Source of the DNA: Candidatus Obscuribacterales bacterium
Lineage (GTDB): Bacteria; Cyanobacteriota; Vampirovibrionia; Obscuribacterales; Obscuribacteraceae
Reading direction: 5' to 3'
Length of the DNA: 34,073 nucleotides
NCBI GenBank assembly: GCA_019748395.1
Contig: JAIEPM010000503.1
Location: 1-34,073 of the forward strand
Shown: positions 17,108 through 25,231 of the stretch, one piece after another
How the letters are laid out: each line of letters starts with the position of its first letter
Numbering within the stretch: the stretch's first letter is position 1
Program-made: the position numbers and the translations under genes
The notes under the pieces: generated by a model
Seen by the model: only the letters and a program-made list of their open reading frames with translations
What the model was told of the DNA's origin: nothing
Databases searched by the model: none

Positions 17108-18196
17108 ATGGCTAGAGATTTGCTTTACGAGAAATTCTTGAGACCATTTTTTTTCGGGATGGATCCCGAATCTGTTCATGAGCTCGCCCATCATGCATTG
17201 AAAATGTCTTCACCGCTTCTTCCCGCATTGGGGCTTCGATATAAGAAGGATGATTTGCAGACTGAGCTCTTTTCGACAAGCCTGCAAAATCCAATCGGCA
17301 TTGCTGCCGGTTTCGACAAAAACGGTAATTTGATTGAAGCCCTTTCGTCCCTGGGCTTCGGATTCGCTGAAATCGGCTCGGTTTGTGCGCGTCCACACGG
17401 TGGCAATCCGAAGCCGCGCTTGTTTCGTCTGGAAGAAGATGCTGCACTTATTAATCGATTGGGCTTAAATGGCCTCGGCGCGGACGTAGTGTCGCGATTC
17501 TTGAAATCAAAAAGATTCGAACTGCCGGTCGGCATCAATATTGCTAAAACCAACGACCCTTCCATTAGCGCTTCTGATGCTGTTAAGGATATCGTTTATA
17601 CGTTTGAATGTGTTAAGTCTCTGCCGATCAAGTATGTGACTCTCAACACCAGTTGCCCAAACACAGCCGAAGGAGCTTTGAAGGAAAGTGAGCACTTGGA
17701 TCGAGTCCTCGATGCCCTTGCTCAATCGAACACGGCGGCTCTTCCCTTGTTGTTGAAATTGTCTCCTGATAGCGGCGATTCGTTTTTGCAGGAAGTGCTG
17801 AAGCAGTCCGAAAGATATAAGATCAGCGGTTTTGTTTGCGGAAATACCACCATTAGCAGAGCCGAGCTTAATACCCCGGCCGAGCGACTTAAAGAAATCG
17901 GAAACGGTGGATTGAGCGGGCGGCCGCTCAAGAAATTGAATCTTGAGCTTACAAGAAAAATTGCAGCTGAGAAAAAATCAGAGCAAATAATAATCGGTGT
18001 AGGCGGTATCATCACTGGTGCGGATGCTTTTGAATATCTTGATGCCGGAGCAGGCTATTTGCAAATATACACAGGCTTTGTATATAGAGGACCTTCGGCG
18101 GTCAGGCAAATTTGTGAGGAGCTTTCCCAAATACTAAAAGAAAAAGGTCTGAAGCTCTCTAGTTTTGCGGATAGATCTAAGACACTTGCTTCATAG
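17108..18196 (+). CDS. pyrD: dihydroorotate dehydrogenase (quinone), class 2
   Basis: NPIGIAAGFDKNGNLIEAL, IGSVCARPHGGNPKPRLFRLEEDAALINRLGLNG, NTSCPNT, GVGGIITGADAFEYLDAGA, QIYTGFVYRGP. ATG at 17108 gives the canonical N-terminus MARDLLYEKFLRPFFFGMDPESVHELAHHAL. Confidence 0.93.
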   Translation: MARDLLYEKFLRPFFFGMDPESVHELAHHALKMSSPLLPALGLRYKKDDLQTELFSTSLQNPIGIAAGFDKNGNLIEALSSLGFGFAEIGSVCARPHGGNPKPRLFRLEEDAALINRLGLNGLGADVVSRFLKSKRFELPVGINIAKTNDPSISASDAVKDIVYTFECVKSLPIKYVTLNTSCPNTAEGALKESEHLDRVLDALAQSNTAALPLLLKLSPDSGDSFLQEVLKQSERYKISGFVCGNTTISRAELNTPAERLKEIGNGGLSGRPLKKLNLELTRKIAAEKKSEQIIIGVGGIITGADAFEYLDAGAGYLQIYTGFVYRGPSAVRQICEELSQILKEKGLKLSSFADRSKTLAS

Positions 18197-18213
18197 TTCC
18201 AGATTCTCAATCT

Positions 18214-20427
18214 TTAGTTTTGCAGTTCAATCCTAGAGAGCTCAAGCTCGTAGTCTCCACCCGGCAAGTGAATAGCTAATTGCTTCACTAGCGGAGCGTA
18301 TGCCCAGCTTTTGTAGAGTCCGAGATTTGTTTCGAGTCTGTTATTGTTCAGCTGAATCGGTACAGCGGAAAGTTTCTTGGCTCCCTCTGTGAACCAGCAG
18401 ATGTTCAGAATCGGGGCTGTTCCGGCGATGCACTTGCAGTCGAGGATCAGTTTTTGTAGTTCACGAGGTGAGATTGCTTGCTCTGGAAATAGAACTGTAA
18501 GTCCACTTGTCCCTGGTCTGACTCGAAGCGCTCCTGTCTCACTGAGCTGGAAAGTCCTTCCGCCATCCTTTTCGAGAGTCCACTCTTTCAGATTCGCCAG
18601 TCTCGGCTTTTCTGCCTTGTCGGCGTCGAGTTTCTGAAAGTCGCTTCCTTCGGCATCGGGAACAAAGCGGCAGTTTTCATCGCTCAACGCAAAGGCTAGT
18701 GCTTTAGTCTCTGCACTCGGTTTCTTCCAGATTGCGAAACTTCCTGCTTCTTTCCGGCTTGTGGCGTCGTTCCATGTATAAACCTTGTCGATTTTCGGGT
18801 TTTGCAAAGCCGCTGAAAGAGCTTTCGAATAGTTGTAATTGCTTGCTTCTACCGGACTTGCAGTGTCCGGAGGCTCAAGGGTCATAACTTTTGATGAAAG
18901 ATCCTCTTTTGTATTGGGAGCTTGCAAAAGAAATTTCAAGTACTGTCCGCGAGTCAGCATGCCTGCGCCGGAGTAATCCGTCGGCAAGCTAAGAAGTAAA
19001 ATTGAATGCTCCGGCTTAAGTTCCTTGAGTTTTGAAATTAGCTCTTCCTGAAATTTTCGCATGGATGCACCGGCAACTAACCATGCTTGCATGTCGAAGT
19101 TCAACCAGTAGGACCAAATCGAGCTCAGGGTGAGCAGCGCCAGGCAACCAGCGACACTTAGAATTCTTGTAATTTTTGAAGAGACAATATCTATTGCGGG
19201 TAAAGCAAGAAAGCTGAGTAAGATCGCAAATGGAGCAGACGCTAGAAAAAACAGACGACTGCCGACAAGATTGGGGCTGATAAGCCAGATCTGGTATGTC
19301 GGCAAAACTGAGGCGAGAAGCCAGATTAGAAGAAAAAGCAGGATGCGCTTTGATGCACTCTGAATGAGCAATCTAAAAGCGCCGATTCCAAGAATGCTCA
19401 GGTATGCTCCTTTCAAAATACGAAGCAGCGCCTCTTTAAGATCCCATTCTCCAGTGCGAGAGAGAAGGTCCAGGTTTAGAGGGAACAGGATTTTGTCGAT
19501 ACTCTCTTTATTCAAAAAATTCTGAAGAGCATGAAGCCCGCCGCTTCCGTAGCCGCCAAACAGAGTCCCTAAACAAAATGTTCGCCAGGTCGCAAACAAT
19601 CCAAGCAAATACCAGTAGGAAAGCACAGCGGTGATGCGCTGACTGCGCTTCTGTTTGCTTAATTCCGGCGCCGACTTGTCGTCCCAGAATGGTGCCAATA
19701 AGAGCTCTGCGGCAGCGATTACAATCGGCAGTGTTACCGCCATTTCTTTAGAGAGCAGTGCCGCCAGAAATGCTAGAAGCGAAAGCTTAAAGTAGAATTT
19801 TTCACGTAAAAGACGGTAGCGAAAATAAGCAAATATGCTTGTCAGGTAGAAAAGAGTGCAGAGTAAATCAACTCTGCCGATGATCCAGGCACTGGCTTCC
19901 AGGTGAAGGGGGTAAACAGCGAAAAGCAGAGCGGCCCAGAAGGAAGCGGCTGCGCCTAATTTATTGCCGCGCATGCCTGTTAGTTCCATGCTGATCAAGC
20001 CGACGAGTACGCAGGAGCCCCAGTAAAGCAGGAGATTGCTCAGGTGATAGCCCCAGGAGTTTGCTCCCCAGACGGCGAAGTCGGTCAAAATGCTCAAGGA
20101 CACGAGCGGGCGATAGCTCTTCATTATTGGAGAGTTTGCCCAGTTGCCATAAAAATTGAATAGAAAAGAATCCCAGTTCCCGTGAAATGCTTTGCTTACG
20201 TAGTCCAGATGCAAGAAATCATCGAGCAAAAATCCGGCGCCTAGCGTCGGAGACATTGAGATGAAGCAAACCCCAAAAACAGCGAGGGCCGCAAAGACCA
20301 TCTGAACTTTTGCGGATCTGAAATCTATCCGAGCCGGTTTAAGAGTTAGCTTAGGCTCTTGCGAGCTTTTTGAACCATGTACTTCATTCACGATATTGCT
20401 GCCATCCGGTTTTCCGGCAAGGACCAT
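18214..20427 (-). CDS. GT-C superfamily membrane glycosyltransferase (TMTC-like), paralog 1
   Basis: 737 aa multi-TM; loop-1 acidic motif GFLLDDFLHLDYV, ASAWIIGRVDLLCTLFYL, ALLSKEMAVTLP; start codon uncertain. Confidence 0.75.
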   Translation of the reverse strand: MVLAGKPDGSNIVNEVHGSKSSQEPKLTLKPARIDFRSAKVQMVFAALAVFGVCFISMSPTLGAGFLLDDFLHLDYVSKAFHGNWDSFLFNFYGNWANSPIMKSYRPLVSLSILTDFAVWGANSWGYHLSNLLLYWGSCVLVGLISMELTGMRGNKLGAAASFWAALLFAVYPLHLEASAWIIGRVDLLCTLFYLTSIFAYFRYRLLREKFYFKLSLLAFLAALLSKEMAVTLPIVIAAAELLLAPFWDDKSAPELSKQKRSQRITAVLSYWYLLGLFATWRTFCLGTLFGGYGSGGLHALQNFLNKESIDKILFPLNLDLLSRTGEWDLKEALLRILKGAYLSILGIGAFRLLIQSASKRILLFLLIWLLASVLPTYQIWLISPNLVGSRLFFLASAPFAILLSFLALPAIDIVSSKITRILSVAGCLALLTLSSIWSYWLNFDMQAWLVAGASMRKFQEELISKLKELKPEHSILLLSLPTDYSGAGMLTRGQYLKFLLQAPNTKEDLSSKVMTLEPPDTASPVEASNYNYSKALSAALQNPKIDKVYTWNDATSRKEAGSFAIWKKPSAETKALAFALSDENCRFVPDAEGSDFQKLDADKAEKPRLANLKEWTLEKDGGRTFQLSETGALRVRPGTSGLTVLFPEQAISPRELQKLILDCKCIAGTAPILNICWFTEGAKKLSAVPIQLNNNRLETNLGLYKSWAYAPLVKQLAIHLPGGDYELELSRIELQN

Positions 20428-20435
20428 ATTATAAA

Positions 20436-20545
20436 CGCCCGGGGTCTCATCCCGAGCATGACAGGAGCCGTCACCGCTCGGGATGTAACGGCACCCGGAG
20501 CCGGGGCCTTCCGTGGGGCTGCTCTGCTGTCGCAGAGAAGGGCTT
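20436..20545 (-). other. GC-rich tandem-hairpin region upstream of GT-C paralog 1 (candidate structured leader)
   Basis: catcccgagc (20448-20457) / gctcgggatg (20476-20485); cccgg-ag-ccggg (20494-20505); ctctgc-tgtc-gcagag (20522-20537). Confidence 0.45.
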
Positions 20546-20754
20546 CCAGTGCTGATAATGCGTGATTTCGCTGTTTTAAGTTCTTCAAAAGGCTACAGCT
20601 GCTTGGTCTTGGGGGGATTTTAGTTCCTTCGCTTGGGCGCTTGTCGCTTCAACAGGCTCTTGAAGCCCAGTGTCAGGGAAATATTTTGGGTGAGCGAGAA
20701 AAGCTTGGCAACCCTGGGTATAACAAGCTCGTTCCTTATTGGCAGGGCTGCATC

Positions 20755-21444
20755 ATGGCTAGAAATGAACGAAGGCGGAGTATGCCGCTTGACGAAGCTT
20801 ATTTCTACTGTAGAAGACTTGAGCTCAAGCTTGAGCGCCCTGCTCTTTTCAAAGTTTGTAATGCGATCAGGACTATAGATCTGGCTCTGGATGACACGGA
20901 AAACCCGGGTTTCTCCTCGCATATTTCCGCCGAGGCCTGGTCTAGAATCAGAGATCAACTATTCAAGATTTTGATTAGCAGCTTTGCCGGTTACTTTCTC
21001 GTATACGAAAATGGGTCATCCGAACCACTTGAAGATGGCCGCCCCTGGCCGGAGCAAGGGCATATCGAATTTTATCCAGAGAAAATACTTCGTCGATTTG
21101 AAACCTACCAGTGTGATTTTTCGAGGCTGGACCCAAGCATAATGACACTCCTGCGGTGGTCATACTCACAGGAGCGGCATAACATCTCGCCTTCGCTCTT
21201 CAATACTGAAGCTGAGCTGGAGCCTGAATCAGAGTCGGCGCAAGATGAAGCTCTTGCATTCCTTGATCGCATGTATGAAATCTGCGAAGAAGAAGCTTCG
21301 GAAGGGAAAAAGAAGGCGCACCGCAAATGGTGGCAGCTTTATTGGGAAGCAAATGGCTGTCCGGATCGTCGAGCCCGCCATGAGCTGCAGAAGAAAATGC
21401 TTAGCCTTCAGTCTGTCTGGGGAAGACCTGCTCAATTAGTTTGA
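20755..21444 (+). CDS. hypothetical protein (ORF open from 20641; ATG at 20755 is one plausible start)
   Basis: Intact ORF without recognised domain; acidic stretch EAELEPESESAQDEAL; overlaps the 3' end of the convergent kinase by 9 bp. Confidence 0.5.
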   Translation: MARNERRRSMPLDEAYFYCRRLELKLERPALFKVCNAIRTIDLALDDTENPGFSSHISAEAWSRIRDQLFKILISSFAGYFLVYENGSSEPLEDGRPWPEQGHIEFYPEKILRRFETYQCDFSRLDPSIMTLLRWSYSQERHNISPSLFNTEAELEPESESAQDEALAFLDRMYEICEEEASEGKKKAHRKWWQLYWEANGCPDRRARHELQKKMLSLQSVWGRPAQLV

Positions 21445-23292
21445 AATTGATTTTTCCTTCTCCAGATATGCCCTGGCTTTATCCGGCTCGCCGCAGAGTT
21501 CGGCGTTAGCGGCAAGATTTTTGTAGCTTTCTTTTAGAATTTTTGTTTCCGCCTTTAGTTGAGGATCTTTTGCAAGGTCTAAGAGTGGCGCTTCCGTGGC
21601 TCGAAGCGGCGCGCTTTCTTGCGTCAGGTATTTTGCCAACTGGTTGTAAATTTCAAGGGCGTAAAGCTTGTCGACTTTGTTGCGAAGCGTCAGAGCCTGG
21701 AGCTTTCTTGAGACAAATCTCGCGTTTTCGACGCCTTTGCTTTCAAGTGAAAATCCTGGGCGGTTCAGAACTTCTCTTTCGGTAGCGTTGTGTACGAAGC
21801 CGTATTGAAACATTTTCTGCAGTGGTTTTTGCACGTTCTTTAGATCCGACTGCCGCAGCAAAAGTATGACTTTAAGTCTGGCTAAATCAGCAATGAAATT
21901 CGAGTCGTCCACCTTTGATTGCAAAGCGTCGTCTATTTGTTTCATAGCTTCGGAAATTTGATTGCGGTTAATTTTGTATTCTGCCTCGTATCGCCCGATA
22001 TAAGCTTTTGCGTCACTGTTTTTTCTTAGCCTGTCTATTTCCGGACCGATTTTTTCTGCCAGTGCAAAACTTGATTCTGCGTCGGAGAATTTTTTAGCTT
22101 GATATTGCAGAGCCGCAAGACCGAGCAGACCTTCCATGTAAAGCCATGCATCTCTGGTATTTGCTCCATGGCTTGCTTCGTAGGCGATTTTTGCTCTTTT
22201 GAGCAGGCGTTTCTGGTAATTGATTGCTCTTTCCGCAGAGTGATTTGATTCTATCTCAGGCGATCCTGCTTTCTTTTGGACCGTCAGCAAGGCGAAGATC
22301 AAAATCAAAAGGACTGCTGGAATGAGAAGCATGGAGGGCATTAAAGTTCTTTGCTTTTCCGTGTTGACTGCATTTGCAAAAAAACTTGAACTGTCGAGAT
22401 TCTTTTCCTGGAATATGCGATCAAGTTCTTCTTTCAAAGAACTTGCACTTGGTCTTTCCTCCGGATTCTTGTTCAGGCATTTCTCGATGAGTGTTGCCAG
22501 CCTGCGGCTGGATTCGTCGGAGGCAGCCGCGCTAAGCGGGTCTGGTTCATTGGAAATTTGTTTGTACATGATTTCCATGGCTGTTTCACCTTGATGTGGT
22601 GGTGAGCCTTTGATAGCTTCGTACATAACACAGCCAAGTGAGTATATGTCCGTTGCTTGAGTTAGTTCTGCGGCCTTGCATTGTTCCGGGCTCATATAGC
22701 TCGGGCTGCCGAGCACGGCTCTTGTTCTTGTTATGTCTTGAGATTCTCCTGCCGGATTTTGTGTACGAGCTATGCCGAAATCGATAAGTTTGGGGCAAAT
22801 GCCGCTTGATGTCGGACAGAGCATAATGTTGCTGGGCTTTATGTCCCGGTGGATGATTCCATTTTCGTGAGACTCGCTGAGACCGGCTAAGACCTGGCTG
22901 AATATACTGTAGAAACGGCTGGCGGAGAGGCGTTTGCTCTGCTCCAGTTCTTTGGATAGGGGCTGGCCTTCAAGATATTCGAGAACTTGAAATGAAGTTC
23001 CAGACTCGGTGACATCCCAGCTCAAGAAGCGGACAATATTCGGATGTCTAAGAGATGCAAGCAGCTTTGCTTCTCTGGCAAAGCGTGCAAGGGTGGTCTT
23101 GTCTTCTTCTCTTTGCATTTTAAGAATTTTTATTGCAACCTCTCTGTCGAGAAGCAACTCGCGAGCGTGCAAAACCGCACCCATACCGCCTTCGGCAATT
23201 AGACCTTTAATTTCAAAGCGCTCCGGCAATCCGTAAGTTTCAATTCTTATCGAACTGCGTTCGTTTTGCTTTTCGTCTTGTTTTTGATCCAT
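21436..23292 (-). CDS. PknB-type serine/threonine protein kinase with a TM segment and C-terminal sensor/TPR-like region
   Basis: LIAEGGMGAVLHA, VAIKILK, HRDIKPSNIML, DFGIA, SPSYMSPEQ; TM MLLIPAVLLILIFALLTV. Confidence 0.92.
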   Translation of the reverse strand: MDQKQDEKQNERSSIRIETYGLPERFEIKGLIAEGGMGAVLHARELLLDREVAIKILKMQREEDKTTLARFAREAKLLASLRHPNIVRFLSWDVTESGTSFQVLEYLEGQPLSKELEQSKRLSASRFYSIFSQVLAGLSESHENGIIHRDIKPSNIMLCPTSSGICPKLIDFGIARTQNPAGESQDITRTRAVLGSPSYMSPEQCKAAELTQATDIYSLGCVMYEAIKGSPPHQGETAMEIMYKQISNEPDPLSAAASDESSRRLATLIEKCLNKNPEERPSASSLKEELDRIFQEKNLDSSSFFANAVNTEKQRTLMPSMLLIPAVLLILIFALLTVQKKAGSPEIESNHSAERAINYQKRLLKRAKIAYEASHGANTRDAWLYMEGLLGLAALQYQAKKFSDAESSFALAEKIGPEIDRLRKNSDAKAYIGRYEAEYKINRNQISEAMKQIDDALQSKVDDSNFIADLARLKVILLLRQSDLKNVQKPLQKMFQYGFVHNATEREVLNRPGFSLESKGVENARFVSRKLQALTLRNKVDKLYALEIYNQLAKYLTQESAPLRATEAPLLDLAKDPQLKAETKILKESYKNLAANAELCGEPDKARAYLEKEKSISN

Positions 23293-23294
23293 CT

Positions 23295-25178
23295 TCAGGA
23301 GTCTGAATCGGCCGGTAATATGAAAAAACGCTTTTCTTGTTTATATCGACGCTGAATCGAGCGCAGTTCATTAGTTCTCTCTTTCAGCTTTTCAGTCTCT
23401 TTGTCGCTTTCCGGAATTGCTTTCAGTAGGTACTCGGCAGCCGCAAGCGACTGTTCGCAAACTGCTGATTGATAATCGAGGCAGATGCATGTGATCAGGT
23501 TCAAGAATTCAACGGCGCCATTAATTTCGTTCAGGCTTTCCAATTTTTGCTCTCTAAGCTCTGCTATGAAGTGCTTGCAATTTTTCATGAACCCGAAGTT
23601 CTTGATTAATTTGTGCGCTGCGTTTTTCTTTTGAAATCTTCCCATCATTTCGACTGACAGATCCGAGCGGTGCATCTCTTCGTTTGCTTTTTCAAAGCCC
23701 CAGATCTTTTCCAGATTCTTGCTTGCGTCCTTAAAATCGTGGGTGTTAATATCCAGCCCAATCTGCGCTCGGCAGATGTCTCCGCTGGTAAGGTCCGAGC
23801 CGAATTTGCAAGCTCGGGCCTTATCCAGAGATTTCTGCGCCCCTTTGTAGTCTTTCTCGTCTAGTTGGCAGCTGGCTATATTGTAGAGTGTCTTTGCCTG
23901 GCATTGCTCCGATTTTAAATCCAGAACTTTGCAAAGTGAAAGCGCTTCTTCTAGAGCTTGTTTTGCTTCAGAGCTCCGACCCATGCTCCTGAGCCCTTCG
24001 GAATATTCAAATATGCCATCCAGGTATTGTTGGGCCGATTCATATTTCTCGTCACCGGAAGGCGCTGAAAGGTAGCGTTTCCGGAATCTCTCCCTGTCTT
24101 TTTGCAAGCGCTCTAGACTTTTATCCGCTTCTTTGTTTAATGCCACGGGACTTGAGAGCTTTGGACTTCTGATTTTATTGCTGATTAGAAAGACCGTCGA
24201 TGTAATAGTGATTGCCAGAAGCAGAGCGCCGAAGAGAAGTGGGTGGTGAAGCTTTAGGATCTTCCCTTCTGCTCTTGTTCTGAAAAAATTCCCTGTTTGC
24301 GTAGATTCTCCTGAGATTTGCTTGAGGATCTCAAATAGTTCTTCCGCTGATTGTGGTCTTTTTGACGGATCAATGGATAAACATTCGTCGAGAACTTTTG
24401 CCAGTCTTTTCTCGGTATTTGAACTTGCAAGTTTATCGAGCGATGGAGCTTGCAAATTGCAGTGCTTATATTGAATTTCCATTGACGATTCTCCCCCATG
24501 CGGCGGGGCGCCGCTCAGGGACTCATACATTACGCAAGCAAGCGAATAGATGTCGGAGCTGGCTTTCAGCTCTTCGCCTTTGCATTGTTCAGGGCTCATG
24601 TAGACCGGGCTTCCTATGGCTGCGCCTGTTTTTGTAAGTGTTTCTGTTTTGCTGAATTCGGCTGATTCTGTTTGTGAGATGCCGAAGTCAATAATCTTGA
24701 CTTTTAGTTCGGTCTCTTTCCTTGAGAGAATCAGGTTCTCCGGCTTTAAGTCGCGATGGATGACTCCCTTTTGATGAGCATAGCTGAGCCCTTTCAAAAC
24801 TTGCAAGAATACTTCAAAAAAACTACCCGGTCCAAGCGGCTTTTCTTTAAGTTCTTCAGCCAGAGTTTTGCCTTCCAAGAGCTCCATTACGAGATAGATT
24901 TCACCGGAGGCGTTGCTTCCCCAGTTCATCAACTTTACTATATTTGGGTGCTCAAGTGAGGCGAGTATTTTTGCCTCGCGCATGAAGCGCTCTTCTGTCG
25001 ATTTGTCGGAGCTTTGCGAGAAATGCAGCATTTTTATCGCCATTTCTCGCTGCAGTTGCTTCTCGAAAACGCGGTAAACACGCCCCATTCCGCCTTCATG
25101 AAGCAAGCCTCGGTTTTCATAGCGGGCCGGGAAAAGTTCCGGGTCGTTCTGGCTTAGCGAAATGAGTTCTTCCGACAT
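23295..25178 (-). CDS. PknB-type serine/threonine protein kinase (tandem paralog)
   Basis: LLHEGGMGRVYRVF, MAIKMLH, HRDLKPENLIL, DFGIS, SPVYMSPEQ; TM LLFGALLLAITITSTVFLI; 2-nt gap to the next kinase. Confidence 0.92.
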   Translation of the reverse strand: MSEELISLSQNDPELFPARYENRGLLHEGGMGRVYRVFEKQLQREMAIKMLHFSQSSDKSTEERFMREAKILASLEHPNIVKLMNWGSNASGEIYLVMELLEGKTLAEELKEKPLGPGSFFEVFLQVLKGLSYAHQKGVIHRDLKPENLILSRKETELKVKIIDFGISQTESAEFSKTETLTKTGAAIGSPVYMSPEQCKGEELKASSDIYSLACVMYESLSGAPPHGGESSMEIQYKHCNLQAPSLDKLASSNTEKRLAKVLDECLSIDPSKRPQSAEELFEILKQISGESTQTGNFFRTRAEGKILKLHHPLLFGALLLAITITSTVFLISNKIRSPKLSSPVALNKEADKSLERLQKDRERFRKRYLSAPSGDEKYESAQQYLDGIFEYSEGLRSMGRSSEAKQALEEALSLCKVLDLKSEQCQAKTLYNIASCQLDEKDYKGAQKSLDKARACKFGSDLTSGDICRAQIGLDINTHDFKDASKNLEKIWGFEKANEEMHRSDLSVEMMGRFQKKNAAHKLIKNFGFMKNCKHFIAELREQKLESLNEINGAVEFLNLITCICLDYQSAVCEQSLAAAEYLLKAIPESDKETEKLKERTNELRSIQRRYKQEKRFFILPADSDS

Positions 25179-25231
25179 TTGCCCTCTCCGGCAAGTTCAG
25201 CATGCTTCGCGTCTAATTCCTTATGCCCGCT

